DNA from: Paenibacillus cellulositrophicus
GTDB taxonomy: Bacteria; Bacillota; Bacilli; Paenibacillales; Paenibacillaceae
NCBI RefSeq assembly: GCF_009363095.1
Contig: NZ_CP045295.1
Span: 1,116,001-1,180,000, forward strand
DNA length: 64,000 bases
Reading direction: 5' to 3'
The notes under the pieces are model-generated. The model made no database searches and had not been told where the DNA came from. It saw only the letters and a program-made list of their open reading frames with translations. The position numbers and the translations under genes were made by a program. Positions 8,683 to 16,625 of this stretch are shown here, piece by piece. Positions within the stretch are counted from its first letter, which is position 1, and each line of letters opens with the position of its first letter.

Positions 8683-9123
8683 TCACATTTCCATCTTGCT
8701 GTCACGCTGCCACATTTCCTGTATTTTATCCTTAATCTGGCCTGCTATACCTGATCCGCCCGTTTCTTCATTGATTCCTTTCCGGGACAGAACCAAATCG
8801 CAGCCTTCAATCTGGCCTTGGATCAACTCGATGTCTGCCGTCATGACAATGACGTAAGCAAAGCCCGCTTCCCTTACATTGCGACAAACTTCCTGCAATA
8901 ACGACAGATCCTCCCCTTGGCCGTATTGTACGGCCGGATATGTAATGATCCTCCCTTTAAACGGGATCTCGACCAGGTCCATAAAATCCCGCAGCCGCGC
9001 CAGCGCCTCCGTCGCTTCTATAGGAGACTCTTTGCCCGACAGGCCGGTGTAAGGGATGAGGCAGGTGTCGAAATAGGGGGAGAGCTCACTCCAGGTTGCC
9101 TCTTCCACTTCGCTGAACTTCAT
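8683..9123 (-). CDS. ypiF: DUF2487 protein (YpiF-like)
   Basis: 146-aa soluble protein without signal or membrane segment. Position immediately upstream of qcrA and sequence (MKFSEVEEATWSELSPYFDTCLIPYTGLSGKE..., PAVQYG, IEGCDLVLSRKG) match YpiF/DUF2487 of bacilli. No function is known. The start codon is preceded by AAGGGTGAACCCTT, a palindrome that includes the ribosome site. Confidence 0.8.
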   Translation of the reverse strand: MKFSEVEEATWSELSPYFDTCLIPYTGLSGKESPIEATEALARLRDFMDLVEIPFKGRIITYPAVQYGQGEDLSLLQEVCRNVREAGFAYVIVMTADIELIQGQIEGCDLVLSRKGINEETGGSGIAGQIKDKIQEMWQRDSKMEM

Positions 9124-9225
9124 TCAAGGGTTCACCCTTTCCATTATTTTTCACCATTCCATTCTATAATATGCTTGTTCCCGTGTCAGCAATTTGTAAA
9201 ATTCATTGGCGCACGCCGGCCAAAC

Positions 9226-9262
9226 AAAAAAGAAATGCAGCATGGATGCCTGCATTTCTTTT
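9226..9262 (-). terminator. Terminator after the IDEAL-domain gene
   Basis: Stem AAAGAAATGCA/TGCATTTCTTT followed by U run on the minus strand. Confidence 0.8.
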
Positions 9263-9274
9263 CATTTATTCCAC

Positions 9275-9454
9275 TTAGTTAAGCAACTTCAGTTCATCCG
9301 TCAGGTTACGGAAAGCCGCCTCGTCTCCGGATGCCAGAGCCCTGTCTATTTCGCGGTAAAGCTCTTCGCTCCGGTGTTTTCGCAACGCTTCGTCCCATAC
9401 CATTTCAGCCGCCAGCCCCAACATGACTTCATAAGTAGCTTTCATCTTATCCAT
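9275..9454 (-). CDS. Small IDEAL-domain protein
   Basis: 59-aa protein. Residues 7-58 fit the IDEAL pattern: Y-VMLGLAAEMVWDEALRKHR, then LYREIDRALASGDEAAFRNL, then DELKLL. In B. subtilis the ypiB product beside ypiF also ends in such a domain, but this protein is only the domain. IDEAL domains are thought to mediate protein contacts, for example in competence regulation. GGAGG lies six bases before the start. Confidence 0.8.
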   Translation of the reverse strand: MDKMKATYEVMLGLAAEMVWDEALRKHRSEELYREIDRALASGDEAAFRNLTDELKLLN

Positions 9455-9478
9455 TAGGATGCACCTCCGAACCTTTGA

Positions 9479-9985
9479 TTAGAACATCCTATACTCTTTA
9501 CCCTTGTCCACATAGTTTTGAGTGGTACGATACATTCTGCGCAAGTCTTCTTCGGTTAATTCACGGACCACTCTCGCCGGCGAACCCAGAGAAAGCGTAT
9601 AGGGTGGTATTTTTTTGTTTTCAGTAACGATAGATCCTGCCCCTATTAAAGCATATTCACCAATCTCGGCCCCGTTCAGTACGATGGCCCCCATTCCGAT
9701 TAATGTACCTTTGCCTATTGTGCAGCCGTGAACGATGGCGGCATGTCCGACGGAGACGTCGTCCTCCAGAATCAGCGGCTCGTCCGTGTTGACGTGACCT
9801 ACCGCTCCATCCTGAATGTTGCACCGGTCACCGATCACGATGGGTGCCATATCACCCCGAAGCACGGCGTTAAACCATACGCTTGATTGCTGTCCAATTT
9901 GAACGTCACCGACAATTTTGGCACCCTCCGCGACATAGACGGACGGGTGGATCTTTGGCAGATGCTGGCCGTAAGGTAACAGCAT
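9479..9985 (-). CDS. Gamma-carbonic-anhydrase-family hexapeptide-repeat protein
   Basis: 168-aa left-handed beta-helix protein; hexapeptide repeats run from about residue 12 to 130. The metal-binding His positions fit gamma-CA (GHVN..., SVGHAAIVHGCTIG) and the LRGD motif is present. Start at 9985 (MLLPYGQHLPKIHPSV) follows AAGGGGTGATG. Homologues include YrdA/PaaY; activity may be carbonic anhydrase or thioesterase-like and cannot be decided here. Confidence 0.85.
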   Translation of the reverse strand: MLLPYGQHLPKIHPSVYVAEGAKIVGDVQIGQQSSVWFNAVLRGDMAPIVIGDRCNIQDGAVGHVNTDEPLILEDDVSVGHAAIVHGCTIGKGTLIGMGAIVLNGAEIGEYALIGAGSIVTENKKIPPYTLSLGSPARVVRELTEEDLRRMYRTTQNYVDKGKEYRMF

Positions 9986-10029
9986 GTTTTCATCACCCCT
10001 TAACTTTGGGAGTGATTGTAACAAGGCGG

Positions 10030-11157
10030 CTATGACTTGTCAATGAGCGGTTCCAGCTCGCCGCTTCCGAGGTTCAGGCTTTTGCTGGCCAGCTTTTGTC
10101 CAAAAGCGGTCATCTTCAGAACCATGCCGCTCTCCGGACTTTCTCCGATGCGGATCAGCCCAAGATGCATCATCATCGCGATAATTCTTTCATTTAATAT
10201 CGACTCTGCAGTGTCGTAATAAAACGGTTTGATCAGCCAGCCCAAAGCATCATGCAGGGAAGCGGCGGTTACCCATTCCTTGGCGCATTCCCCGGTCCAA
10301 TAGACGAGGGATGCCAAGTTAGGTATGGCGCTTTTATAAAGTTTTAACCAAAAGCGGAAAATTTGTACCATGCTTTCTTTCGTCCCGCTTTCCAGCAGCT
10401 CTGCGCCCTTGCCCGACAGCTCCAGCCGGCTGCCGTTTTCTTCGATATATCTGTGGTAGAACGCATAGTCATACAGAAGCGCCATCCGGTTGGGGTATGC
10501 ATTGAAGCTCCTGCCGTAGCCAAAGCGCCATCCCCCTTTGGTCAACAGGGGCTCGCTGACATGGAACATGTCCATTAACTGCTGCTGGTATCGCTTGTAC
10601 ATCACGAATTCCTGATTCAGCTCGATCTCCTGCTGGTTCACATACTTCAGCAAGTACATCAGATCCTCGGCGCACAGATCCTGCTCTTCCCGGTAAACCG
10701 GAGGCTCTCCGGATTTAACGATCTTTCGCTTCAGCGTGTGTCCAAGCTCGGCTCGGAACCGGTCCTTCAGATCGCTCGGCATTTGAAACAGATATTTGGT
10801 GCTGGATGTCATCCCGTTGAACAGCCAGCCGCTGCGCTTATAGCGGGCGATAGCTTCCCTCGGGGTCTCATGCACCTCGTTTGCCGGGATGTCAAAAGTC
10901 GTCTGCCGGACGACAGCCGCCAAATCTTCTACGCTGTAAAACGATCTGCTGTCAAACAAGACTGAATTCAGAAAACGTAAATCTTGAAGGGAAACCGTGT
11001 TGACCTGCTGCGCGATAAACTCCCTCCGGTTCAGCGTGACCAGGATGCTCTGGATCAGTTCATGCTTGGAATTCCGTTTGCACTGGCATTGGTAGTGGCT
11101 TGCAATGGTAGTCAGCTGGCCGATATCCGCATACGAAAGCATATCCGCTAAATTCAT
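10030..11157 (-). CDS. Uncharacterised 375-aa protein
   Basis: Not recognised. Soluble, mostly helical, no signal peptide. The N-terminus (MNLADMLSYADIGQLTTIASHYQCQCKRNSKHELIQSIL) looks like a SAP-like or winged-helix segment; residues about 80-110 and 300-345 resemble helix-turn-helix pieces (DALGWLIKPFYYDTAESILNERIIAMMMHLGLIRIG). It could be a DNA- or RNA-binding regulator. Start at 11157 is chosen over 11187 because a GAGGCG site lies upstream. It is the gene before the carbonic-anhydrase-like gene with about 40 bases between. Confidence 0.7.
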   Translation of the reverse strand: MNLADMLSYADIGQLTTIASHYQCQCKRNSKHELIQSILVTLNRREFIAQQVNTVSLQDLRFLNSVLFDSRSFYSVEDLAAVVRQTTFDIPANEVHETPREAIARYKRSGWLFNGMTSSTKYLFQMPSDLKDRFRAELGHTLKRKIVKSGEPPVYREEQDLCAEDLMYLLKYVNQQEIELNQEFVMYKRYQQQLMDMFHVSEPLLTKGGWRFGYGRSFNAYPNRMALLYDYAFYHRYIEENGSRLELSGKGAELLESGTKESMVQIFRFWLKLYKSAIPNLASLVYWTGECAKEWVTAASLHDALGWLIKPFYYDTAESILNERIIAMMMHLGLIRIGESPESGMVLKMTAFGQKLASKSLNLGSGELEPLIDKS

Positions 11158-11222
11158 GTCATCATCGCCTCGCCGTTTTACTACCATTATGGGAATTATT
11201 ACAATTTTTATTCGATCCGGGC

Positions 11223-11254
11223 AAAAAAAATAACCCGGCGCTTGTCCGAGTTAT
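11223..11254 (-). terminator. Terminator after the histidine phosphatase gene
   Basis: Stem ATAACTCGG/CCGGGTTAT (one G-U) followed by eight U on the minus strand. Confidence 0.82.
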
Positions 11255-11838
11255 CCGTTCTTTTCCGCCAGATGGCGGGTGCAATTATAGAGGAGCGGCA
11301 CCCAGTCGATATCCTTTTTCTCCAGGATCGTAAGCGACAGGTTGCCAATCCGTTCCGTATATTTATCCCTGTACAGTGACTTGTACAGCTGTGCCAGCAG
11401 CCCGCCGTGACTCACGACGAGCATGTTTTTATCGGGGTAAGCCGTCCACATATCCTCCATAAACGCCAAGGCTCTAGCCTCAATCTGCTCGATCGTCTCC
11501 TGGCCCAGGTCATGCACATCCCACTGCTTGCCCCAGCGGCTTTCCCGCTCATCGGCCGTCAGTCCCTCTGCTTGCCCAAAGCTCCGTTCATTCAGCCGCT
11601 CATCGGGCTCAAGGAGCGGAATGTGGAGCTTGTCGGCCAGAATTTGCCCGGTTTCACGCGCGCGGGAGAGCTTGCTGCTGATGATAAAATCCCAGCGGTA
11701 CGGTTCGTGAAGCAGCCTTTCCCCAAGCCGCTCCGCCTGCTGCCTGCCCTCTTCATTTAAAGGGATATCGCTCTGTCCCTGAATTTTGCCGAGCTTATTC
11801 CAATCCGTCAGGCCGTGGCGGATCAAACCGATCATCAT
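11251..11838 (-). CDS. Histidine phosphatase (phosphoglycerate-mutase-like) family protein
   Basis: 195-aa enzyme with the catalytic RHG (residues 7-9), the LNERSFGQAEG segment carrying the acid residue, and SHGG in the C-terminal half carrying the second histidine. Family members are phosphatases or mutases acting on small phosphorylated molecules; the substrate is not evident (CobC-like, PhoE-like and GpmB-like are all possible). Start preceded by AAGGGGG. Confidence 0.87.
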   Translation of the reverse strand: MMIGLIRHGLTDWNKLGKIQGQSDIPLNEEGRQQAERLGERLLHEPYRWDFIISSKLSRARETGQILADKLHIPLLEPDERLNERSFGQAEGLTADERESRWGKQWDVHDLGQETIEQIEARALAFMEDMWTAYPDKNMLVVSHGGLLAQLYKSLYRDKYTERIGNLSLTILEKKDIDWVPLLYNCTRHLAEKNG

Positions 11839-11876
11839 ACGCGTACCCCCTTTCTTCTATATATATGCGAAAGAAC

Positions 11877-12479
11877 CTATTTCCTGATACGGCTGACCCT
11901 TCCCAATGAAAAGAGGGCCATTCCTACCCCGAGTACCGACAGAATCATCCAGTACTGTGGATGGGTCGGACCCATGCCGGCGACAAGCGGCTCGATAATC
12001 CCGCTGTTCGTCTTCGGGATCACATAACTGACCTGTTCCGTCACCACGGACGAACCCGCAACGCCGGTCGGAAGAATCCCGGTAGGTACAGCTTCGGCTG
12101 TCTCTTTAACAAACGGCTTATCCATGATGGCCCAATACAGAAAGCTCACCAAAAATACCATGACAAACCCGGCAATCCACCAGGACATGCGTTTTCGGGT
12201 AGATGCAGGTACGGCAAAAGGTTTGCTCTGATCCGGAATCAGCCACGGAGATTCCCGGTATATACGGTCCATGACGTTCCGGTTGATTTCCTCCGCCTGT
12301 TCTTCCGTCGGCTCCTCCTGCAATTCCATCATGAGAAGCCGGCTTTCCTTCCATAACGCCAATTCTGCTTGGCAATCACTGCAAGTGGCTGTATGCTGTT
12401 CGAGCTCAATCCGTCTCGGATCGTCTTCTTCCAAATCCAAAACGATGCCGAACAGGCTGTGAGCCTCATCGCAATTCAT
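11877..12479 (-). CDS. Membrane anti-sigma factor with zinc-finger-type N-terminus
   Basis: 200-aa protein. Residues 1-60 resemble an anti-sigma ZAS domain with H29-x3-C33-x2-C36; two membrane helices lie at about 99-118 and 176-192, with a short loop facing outside (about 55 residues). The start overlaps the stop of the ECF sigma gene by 4 bases, the usual pairing of sigma factor and anti-sigma. It should hold the sigma factor at the membrane until an envelope signal arrives (inference). Confidence 0.8.
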   Translation of the reverse strand: MNCDEAHSLFGIVLDLEEDDPRRIELEQHTATCSDCQAELALWKESRLLMMELQEEPTEEQAEEINRNVMDRIYRESPWLIPDQSKPFAVPASTRKRMSWWIAGFVMVFLVSFLYWAIMDKPFVKETAEAVPTGILPTGVAGSSVVTEQVSYVIPKTNSGIIEPLVAGMGPTHPQYWMILSVLGVGMALFSLGRVSRIRK

Positions 12480-13075
12480 TTGCTTTTCATCCCTTCATAT
12501 TCTTCATACGTCAGCTCGTAAAAATACGGCTCCAGCTGAACTTTTACACTGGACCTTGCCCGGAATAGAAGAGATTTAACAGAGCTGACGCTTTGACCTA
12601 AAATGTCGGCAATCTCTTGGTAATCGAGCTGATCGTATTCCCGTAAAATGAGCGCGGATCGCTGCTTTTCCGGCAGGTTGTTAATGGCCTCGCGGACCAG
12701 CTCCACCTTCTCGGTGCGCAAAATGGCCTGCTCCGGCGCCACCTCCATCGGCGCAACCGGCGTAACCCCGCTCTCCTCCAGCGGCACATTGGCGCTGCGC
12801 TGCTTTCTCAGCTCGCTGAGCACCGTGTTCCGGGCAATCGTATAGAGCCATGTGGAGAACGACGCGTCGACCTCACGAAACGAATGCAGGCTCTTGAAAG
12901 CCTTGTAAAACGTCTCTGAGCACAGGTCTTCCGCCATTAACTCCAAATGTGAACTTTTTAGCATATGATATACAAAAGCCAATATTTTCCGCTGATAACG
13001 GCGCATCAATTCAGAGAAGAGCTCTACATTGCCCTTCTTGATGTCCTGTATCATCTGCGAATCCGTCATTTCCAT
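12476..13075 (-). CDS. ECF-type RNA polymerase sigma factor
   Basis: 199-aa group-4 sigma factor. Region 2 (about residues 20-85; FSELMRRYQRKILAFVYHML... SFSTWLYTIARN) and region 4 (about 125-185; LPEKQRSALILREYDQLDYQEIADILGQSVSSVKSLLFRAR) are both complete. Start at 13075 is preceded by GAGGAGG at good distance. Which ECF group it belongs to (SigW/SigX/SigV-like) is not decidable by eye. It is followed directly by its probable anti-sigma. Confidence 0.9.
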   Translation of the reverse strand: MEMTDSQMIQDIKKGNVELFSELMRRYQRKILAFVYHMLKSSHLELMAEDLCSETFYKAFKSLHSFREVDASFSTWLYTIARNTVLSELRKQRSANVPLEESGVTPVAPMEVAPEQAILRTEKVELVREAINNLPEKQRSALILREYDQLDYQEIADILGQSVSSVKSLLFRARSSVKVQLEPYFYELTYEEYEGMKSK

Positions 13076-13419
13076 TGTGACCTCCTCGACCGTACACAAG
13101 CATCCCCGTTCGATTCAGTTATATGTTTGTACTGAACAGGTGATGAAAAGTTGCGGTATTTACGCCACCGCGCGGCAGTATAAACGTCCAAAAAGCTATG
13201 TATTCGGCAAAATCGGCAACGATTCTACAAATATATCATTTCCATTGTAACATATTAATTCCTGCTAGTCAGTCGAACCTCAAGAAGAATTGCCAAATCC
13301 AAGGAGATAATAACGCTTTTTGGGACACACTGAATCATCACTAATCTCTTAATAGACGAATTTCGCCCCGTAAATGTTGCTAGATTATAGAAAAAAATCG
13401 CCGCAAAATAAAAAATGGC
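13076..13419. other. Intergenic stretch upstream of the ECF sigma gene
   Basis: About 345 bases without a credible gene. It must hold the sigma-operon promoter. Candidates on the minus strand are weak: TACAAT at 13250-13245 with CTGACT at 17-base spacing, and TATAAT at 13389-13384 with a poor -35. A clear self-directed ECF promoter was not found. Confidence 0.4.
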
Positions 13420-13445
13420 AAAAAAAAACCACCCGCATCGGGTGG
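13420..13445 (-). terminator. Strong intrinsic terminator of the candidate small RNA (and tyrA operon)
   Basis: Stem CCACCCG/CGGGTGG (7 bp, 3-base loop; 13429-13435 with 13439-13445) followed by nine U on the minus strand. Confidence 0.9.
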
Positions 13446-13495
13446 CTGCACAAAGTGCCATTTATTTGGATAGGAGTGGAGAGAAACCATACTGT
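13421..13495 (-). ncRNA. Candidate CcpA-controlled small RNA, about 75 nt
   Basis: A perfect promoter (13502-13530) and a strong terminator (13420-13445) bracket about 75 bases with no plausible ORF: the only ATG is about five bases from the predicted start and has no ribosome site. The predicted RNA has a single-stranded 5' part of about 35 nt containing UUUCUCUCCACUCCUAUCC, complementary in pieces to Shine-Dalgarno sequences, then a small hairpin (GCAC-UUU-GUGC within UGGC...GCCA), then the terminator. It lies in the 3' region of the tyrA operon and may also arise from tyrA read-through. Transcription has not been shown. Confidence 0.65.
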
Positions 13496-13501
13496 ACTTT
13501 T

Positions 13502-13530
13502 ATTATATGTATACGTTTTCATTTTGTCAA
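13502..13530 (-). promoter_or_regulatory. Perfect-consensus sigma-A promoter with embedded cre site
   Basis: -35 TTGACA (13530-13525), 17-base spacer, -10 TATAAT (13507-13502). The spacer and flanks (13507-13522) read ATGAAAACGTATACAT on the minus strand, which fits the degenerate CcpA box WTGNAANCGNWNNCW at every position. A second cre-like sequence with one mismatch lies at 13551-13565. Confidence 0.8.
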
Positions 13531-13567
13531 CACTAAAGTAAGCGTTTTTTTGTAAACGTTTTAAAAT

Positions 13568-14665
13568 TTACTGCGATACCTGATAACTCATGGATTGCAG
13601 CAGTTCCTTGGCCCGCTCCAAATCATGTTCCTGCCTGAAGGACAGGCGCAGAATGCCCGGGACGTCCTCCCGGCTCTCGATGATCTGCATGTTGCTGAGG
13701 TTGATGTGCCGAACCCCCAGCTCTGTGGCGATTTTCCCGATAATACCGGGCGTATCCGGTACGTCGAGGTACAGATCAAAACTAGGCGTAATCATGCCCT
13801 TGCGGCGTTCCGGAAGCTCGCTGCGGAAATCGTTCGCTTTGGCAAACGCCTCTTGAATCCCCTGTCCATCGCCCTCTTCCAGCATCTCTACGAATGCGGC
13901 GATGCCTTCATTCCAGTCCTTGAGCTGTCTGAGCAGCACGTTTTTGTTGCCCAGCAGGATGTCGCGCCAAATCAGCGGATCGCTGGATGCAATCCGGGTA
14001 ATGTCACGAAAACCGCCTGCCGCGAGCAGCCGGTATAAGGAATTGGAATGATTGTAATCGCACACCTGGTTCACCAGCGCCACCGCGATGATATGCGGCA
14101 GATGGCTGATCGCCCCGACGATTTCATCGTGCAGGACCGGATCCACCTTGACGATCTGGGCGCGGGTGTATGACAGCAGCTGCGCCAGGGCGTCATAAGC
14201 ATGGTCAGGCGTGCCCGGAGGCGGAGTCAGCACATAATACGCATTCTCAAACAGCAGCGGCGTGGCCGCCTCTACACCGGAACGCTCGGAGCCGGCCATC
14301 GGGTGCCCGCCGATGAAGTAGAAGTCCTTGAAATCATGCGCACGCGCCGCCTGTGCGATGCTTGCCTTCGTGCTGCCCACATCGGTGATGATGCAGCCTT
14401 TTTTCAATGGCAGGGCGCTTAACCGGTCCAGGTATTCTTCCAGCATACCGACAGGAACGCACAAAAAAATGAAGTCCGCATCAAGTGCGGCTTCTTCCAT
14501 GGACAGCGTCGCTGCGTCGACGACGCCGCGGTTTATATATTTGTCGGCCAATTCGGGGAGATGGGCATGGCCCACGACGGTTATGCCGGGCTTGCCTTTA
14601 AAGCAAAGCGCCAGCGAACCGCCGATCAGACCCACTCCAAATATAGCAATCTTCGTTGTATTCAT
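13568..14665 (-). CDS. tyrA: Prephenate dehydrogenase
   Basis: 365-aa enzyme making 4-hydroxyphenylpyruvate from prephenate for tyrosine. The N-terminal Rossmann motif is GVGLIGGSLAL (about 10-20); the catalytic region includes FIGGHPMAGSERSG and AISHLPH; an ACT regulatory domain occupies the last 80 residues (FDLYLDVPDTPGIIGKIATELGVRHINLSNMQI). This is the Bacillus TyrA layout. Last gene of the trp-hisC-tyrA series; in B. subtilis aroE (EPSP synthase) follows, here it does not. Confidence 0.95.
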   Translation of the reverse strand: MNTTKIAIFGVGLIGGSLALCFKGKPGITVVGHAHLPELADKYINRGVVDAATLSMEEAALDADFIFLCVPVGMLEEYLDRLSALPLKKGCIITDVGSTKASIAQAARAHDFKDFYFIGGHPMAGSERSGVEAATPLLFENAYYVLTPPPGTPDHAYDALAQLLSYTRAQIVKVDPVLHDEIVGAISHLPHIIAVALVNQVCDYNHSNSLYRLLAAGGFRDITRIASSDPLIWRDILLGNKNVLLRQLKDWNEGIAAFVEMLEEGDGQGIQEAFAKANDFRSELPERRKGMITPSFDLYLDVPDTPGIIGKIATELGVRHINLSNMQIIESREDVPGILRLSFRQEHDLERAKELLQSMSYQVSQ

Positions 14666-14689
14666 GTTCCCTCACTCGTTTGTTCGCAC

Positions 14690-15793
14690 TTACTGCACTT
14701 GGGCCTTATCTTCGCTCAATACTTGCTCCAATGCGTGAATAAATGCTTTATTTTGTTCCTCGGATCCAACGGTCACACGAACATGGTTCGGATATTTGCC
14801 GAATCCGGCGCGAACGATGATCCCCTTCTGAAGCAGCGATTGGAACATTTCCACCGCAGGCTTGCGCACATTGACCATAATAAAGTTGCCGTGCGCCGGG
14901 AAGTAATCGAGGCCCAGCCGGTCGAACTCAGCCTGCAGCTGCTTGATGCCCTCCGCGTTCGCGATGCGGCAATTAGCCACGTATTCCTGATCGCCAAGCG
15001 CCGCTTTGGCCGCTGCCTGGGCTGCCCGCGTTGTGTTGAACGGTTCGCGCACCCGGTTGATCAGCTGAATGACCTCAGGCTGAGCCACGCCGTAGCCGAT
15101 CCGCAGGGAAGCCATGCCGTAGATCTTCGAGAAGGTCCGGAGAACGACCAGGTTTGGATATTGGGATAGGAGCTTGCTTCCGTCCGGGTAGGAGAGGTCG
15201 GTTACATACTCGAAGTAAGCCTCATCCAGCACCACCATCACATCCGATGGAACTTGATCCAGGAAGCCGGTCAATTCGGTTTCGGAAAGAATCGTTCCCG
15301 TCGGGTTGTTCGGGTTGCAGATCCACACGATCTTCGTCTTGCTGCTGAGCTTGGCGAGCATCGCTTCAAGATCATGCTTTCCGTCCACCAGCGGAACCTC
15401 AATGCTGACGGCCCCTTCGATGTCGGCGTTGCTTTTATACACGGAGAAGGTTTGATCCGCCATGATGGTCTCGTCGCCGGAAACCAAGAAGGCGCGGCAG
15501 ATCAGGGCGATGACTTCGTCCGAGCCGCAGCCGAAAATGATTTGCCCGGGCTCAACGCCCAGGAAGCGGGCCACTTCCGCCGTAAGCTCCACCGCGCCTC
15601 CGTCCGGATACAGACTGATGTTGTCGAGTTCGGCAAGCACCGCCTCCTTCACACGCGGCGAAGCGCCGTAAGGATTTTCATTGGAAGCCAGCTTGATGAC
15701 TTCGCTGAGACCAAGCTCCCGCTTGACTTCTTCAATCGGTTTGCCCGGCTCATATACCGGAATGTTCACTATCTGGGATTTTGGTTTCACCAT
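14690..15793 (-). CDS. hisC: Histidinol-phosphate / aromatic aminotransferase
   Basis: 367-aa PLP enzyme of fold type I. The lysine motif TFSKIYGMASLRIGYG and the NPNNPTGT motif are clear; the N-terminus SNENPYGASP is typical of HisC. In Bacillus this enzyme serves both histidine and tyrosine/phenylalanine synthesis, which fits its place between trpA and tyrA. Start at 15793 (MVKPKSQIV) is preceded by GAGGGGGG; an upstream start at 15811 is less likely. Confidence 0.94.
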   Translation of the reverse strand: MVKPKSQIVNIPVYEPGKPIEEVKRELGLSEVIKLASNENPYGASPRVKEAVLAELDNISLYPDGGAVELTAEVARFLGVEPGQIIFGCGSDEVIALICRAFLVSGDETIMADQTFSVYKSNADIEGAVSIEVPLVDGKHDLEAMLAKLSSKTKIVWICNPNNPTGTILSETELTGFLDQVPSDVMVVLDEAYFEYVTDLSYPDGSKLLSQYPNLVVLRTFSKIYGMASLRIGYGVAQPEVIQLINRVREPFNTTRAAQAAAKAALGDQEYVANCRIANAEGIKQLQAEFDRLGLDYFPAHGNFIMVNVRKPAVEMFQSLLQKGIIVRAGFGKYPNHVRVTVGSEEQNKAFIHALEQVLSEDKAQVQ

Positions 15794-15818
15794 ATCCCCC
15801 CTCACTTTCAACTCAAGA

Positions 15819-16625
15819 TTATGGTTTTAATTGTGCCACAAATTCACGGATTTGCAAAAGCCCCTGCTCATGCGTATCTCCGTCCTGCAGAAGCGGAATG
15901 GCTTCTTCGACCTTGCGGACGATGGCGCTGCCCACGACGACGCCGTCGCAGATCCGGGAAAAGCGCACCGCCTGCTCCCTGTTCGAAATACCGAAGCCGA
16001 TCGCCACCGGAATGTCCGTATACTTCTTCACGCTGGCGATGAAATCTTCCACGCCTTCGTGGAAGCTTGCCCGCTCACCCGTTACGCCGAGCGAGGATAC
16101 GCAGTAAATGAAGCCTCTGGCTCCTTCCACGATCGATTTGATCCGTTCATGGGAGGTCGGAGCCACCAGCGGAACAACATGGATATCCGACCGCTCGGCC
16201 CGGGCTCGCACGTCTGCTGACTCCTCGATCGGCAGGTCCGGAATGATGATGCCGCTGATCTCATGCGCTTTGACCTCTTCAAAAAAGCGGTCCAGCCCGA
16301 ACTGAAGCACCGGATTATAATAAGTAAACAGGATGAATGGCAGCTTCACCCCGGCCTTGCGCGCTCTGACCGCCGTTTCCATGCAGGTTTTGATCGTTAC
16401 CTGATGCTTCAGCGCCCGCTCGGAAGCCCGCTGAATAACCGGGCCGTCGGCCAAGGGGTCCGAATACGGCACGCCCAGCTCGATCATGTCGGCTCCGGCC
16501 GCTTCGAGACCGGCTATAATTTCAACCGACGTATCGAGATCCGGGTCCCCGATGGTCAGAAACGGAATCAGCGCCGTTTGATTCTCCTGTTTGAGACGGG
16601 CAAACGTTTGATCCATCAAATTCAT
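15819..16625 (-). CDS. trpA: Tryptophan synthase alpha subunit
   Basis: 268-aa TIM barrel cleaving indole-3-glycerol phosphate. Catalytic Glu and Asp lie in [18 protein letters not shown]; the phosphate loop is [10 protein letters not shown]. Its start overlaps the trpB stop by 4 bases, giving coupled translation of the two subunits of the complex. Confidence 0.96.
   Translation of the reverse strand: MNLMDQTFARLKQENQTALIPFLTIGDPDLDTSVEIIAGLEAAGADMIELGVPYSDPLADGPVIQRASERALKHQVTIKTCMETAVRARKAGVKLPFILFTYYNPVLQFGLDRFFEEVKAHEISGIIIPDLPIEESADVRARAERSDIHVVPLVAPTSHERIKSIVEGARGFIYCVSSLGVTGERASFHEGVEDFIASVKKYTDIPVAIGFGISNREQAVRFSRICDGVVVGSAIVRKVEEAIPLLQDGDTHEQGLLQIREFVAQLKP

Noticed and set aside
13255..13461. 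68-aa open frame on the minus strand
   Set aside because: It runs through the strong terminator and part of the candidate small RNA, has no ribosome site, and its composition is that of AT-rich noncoding DNA.
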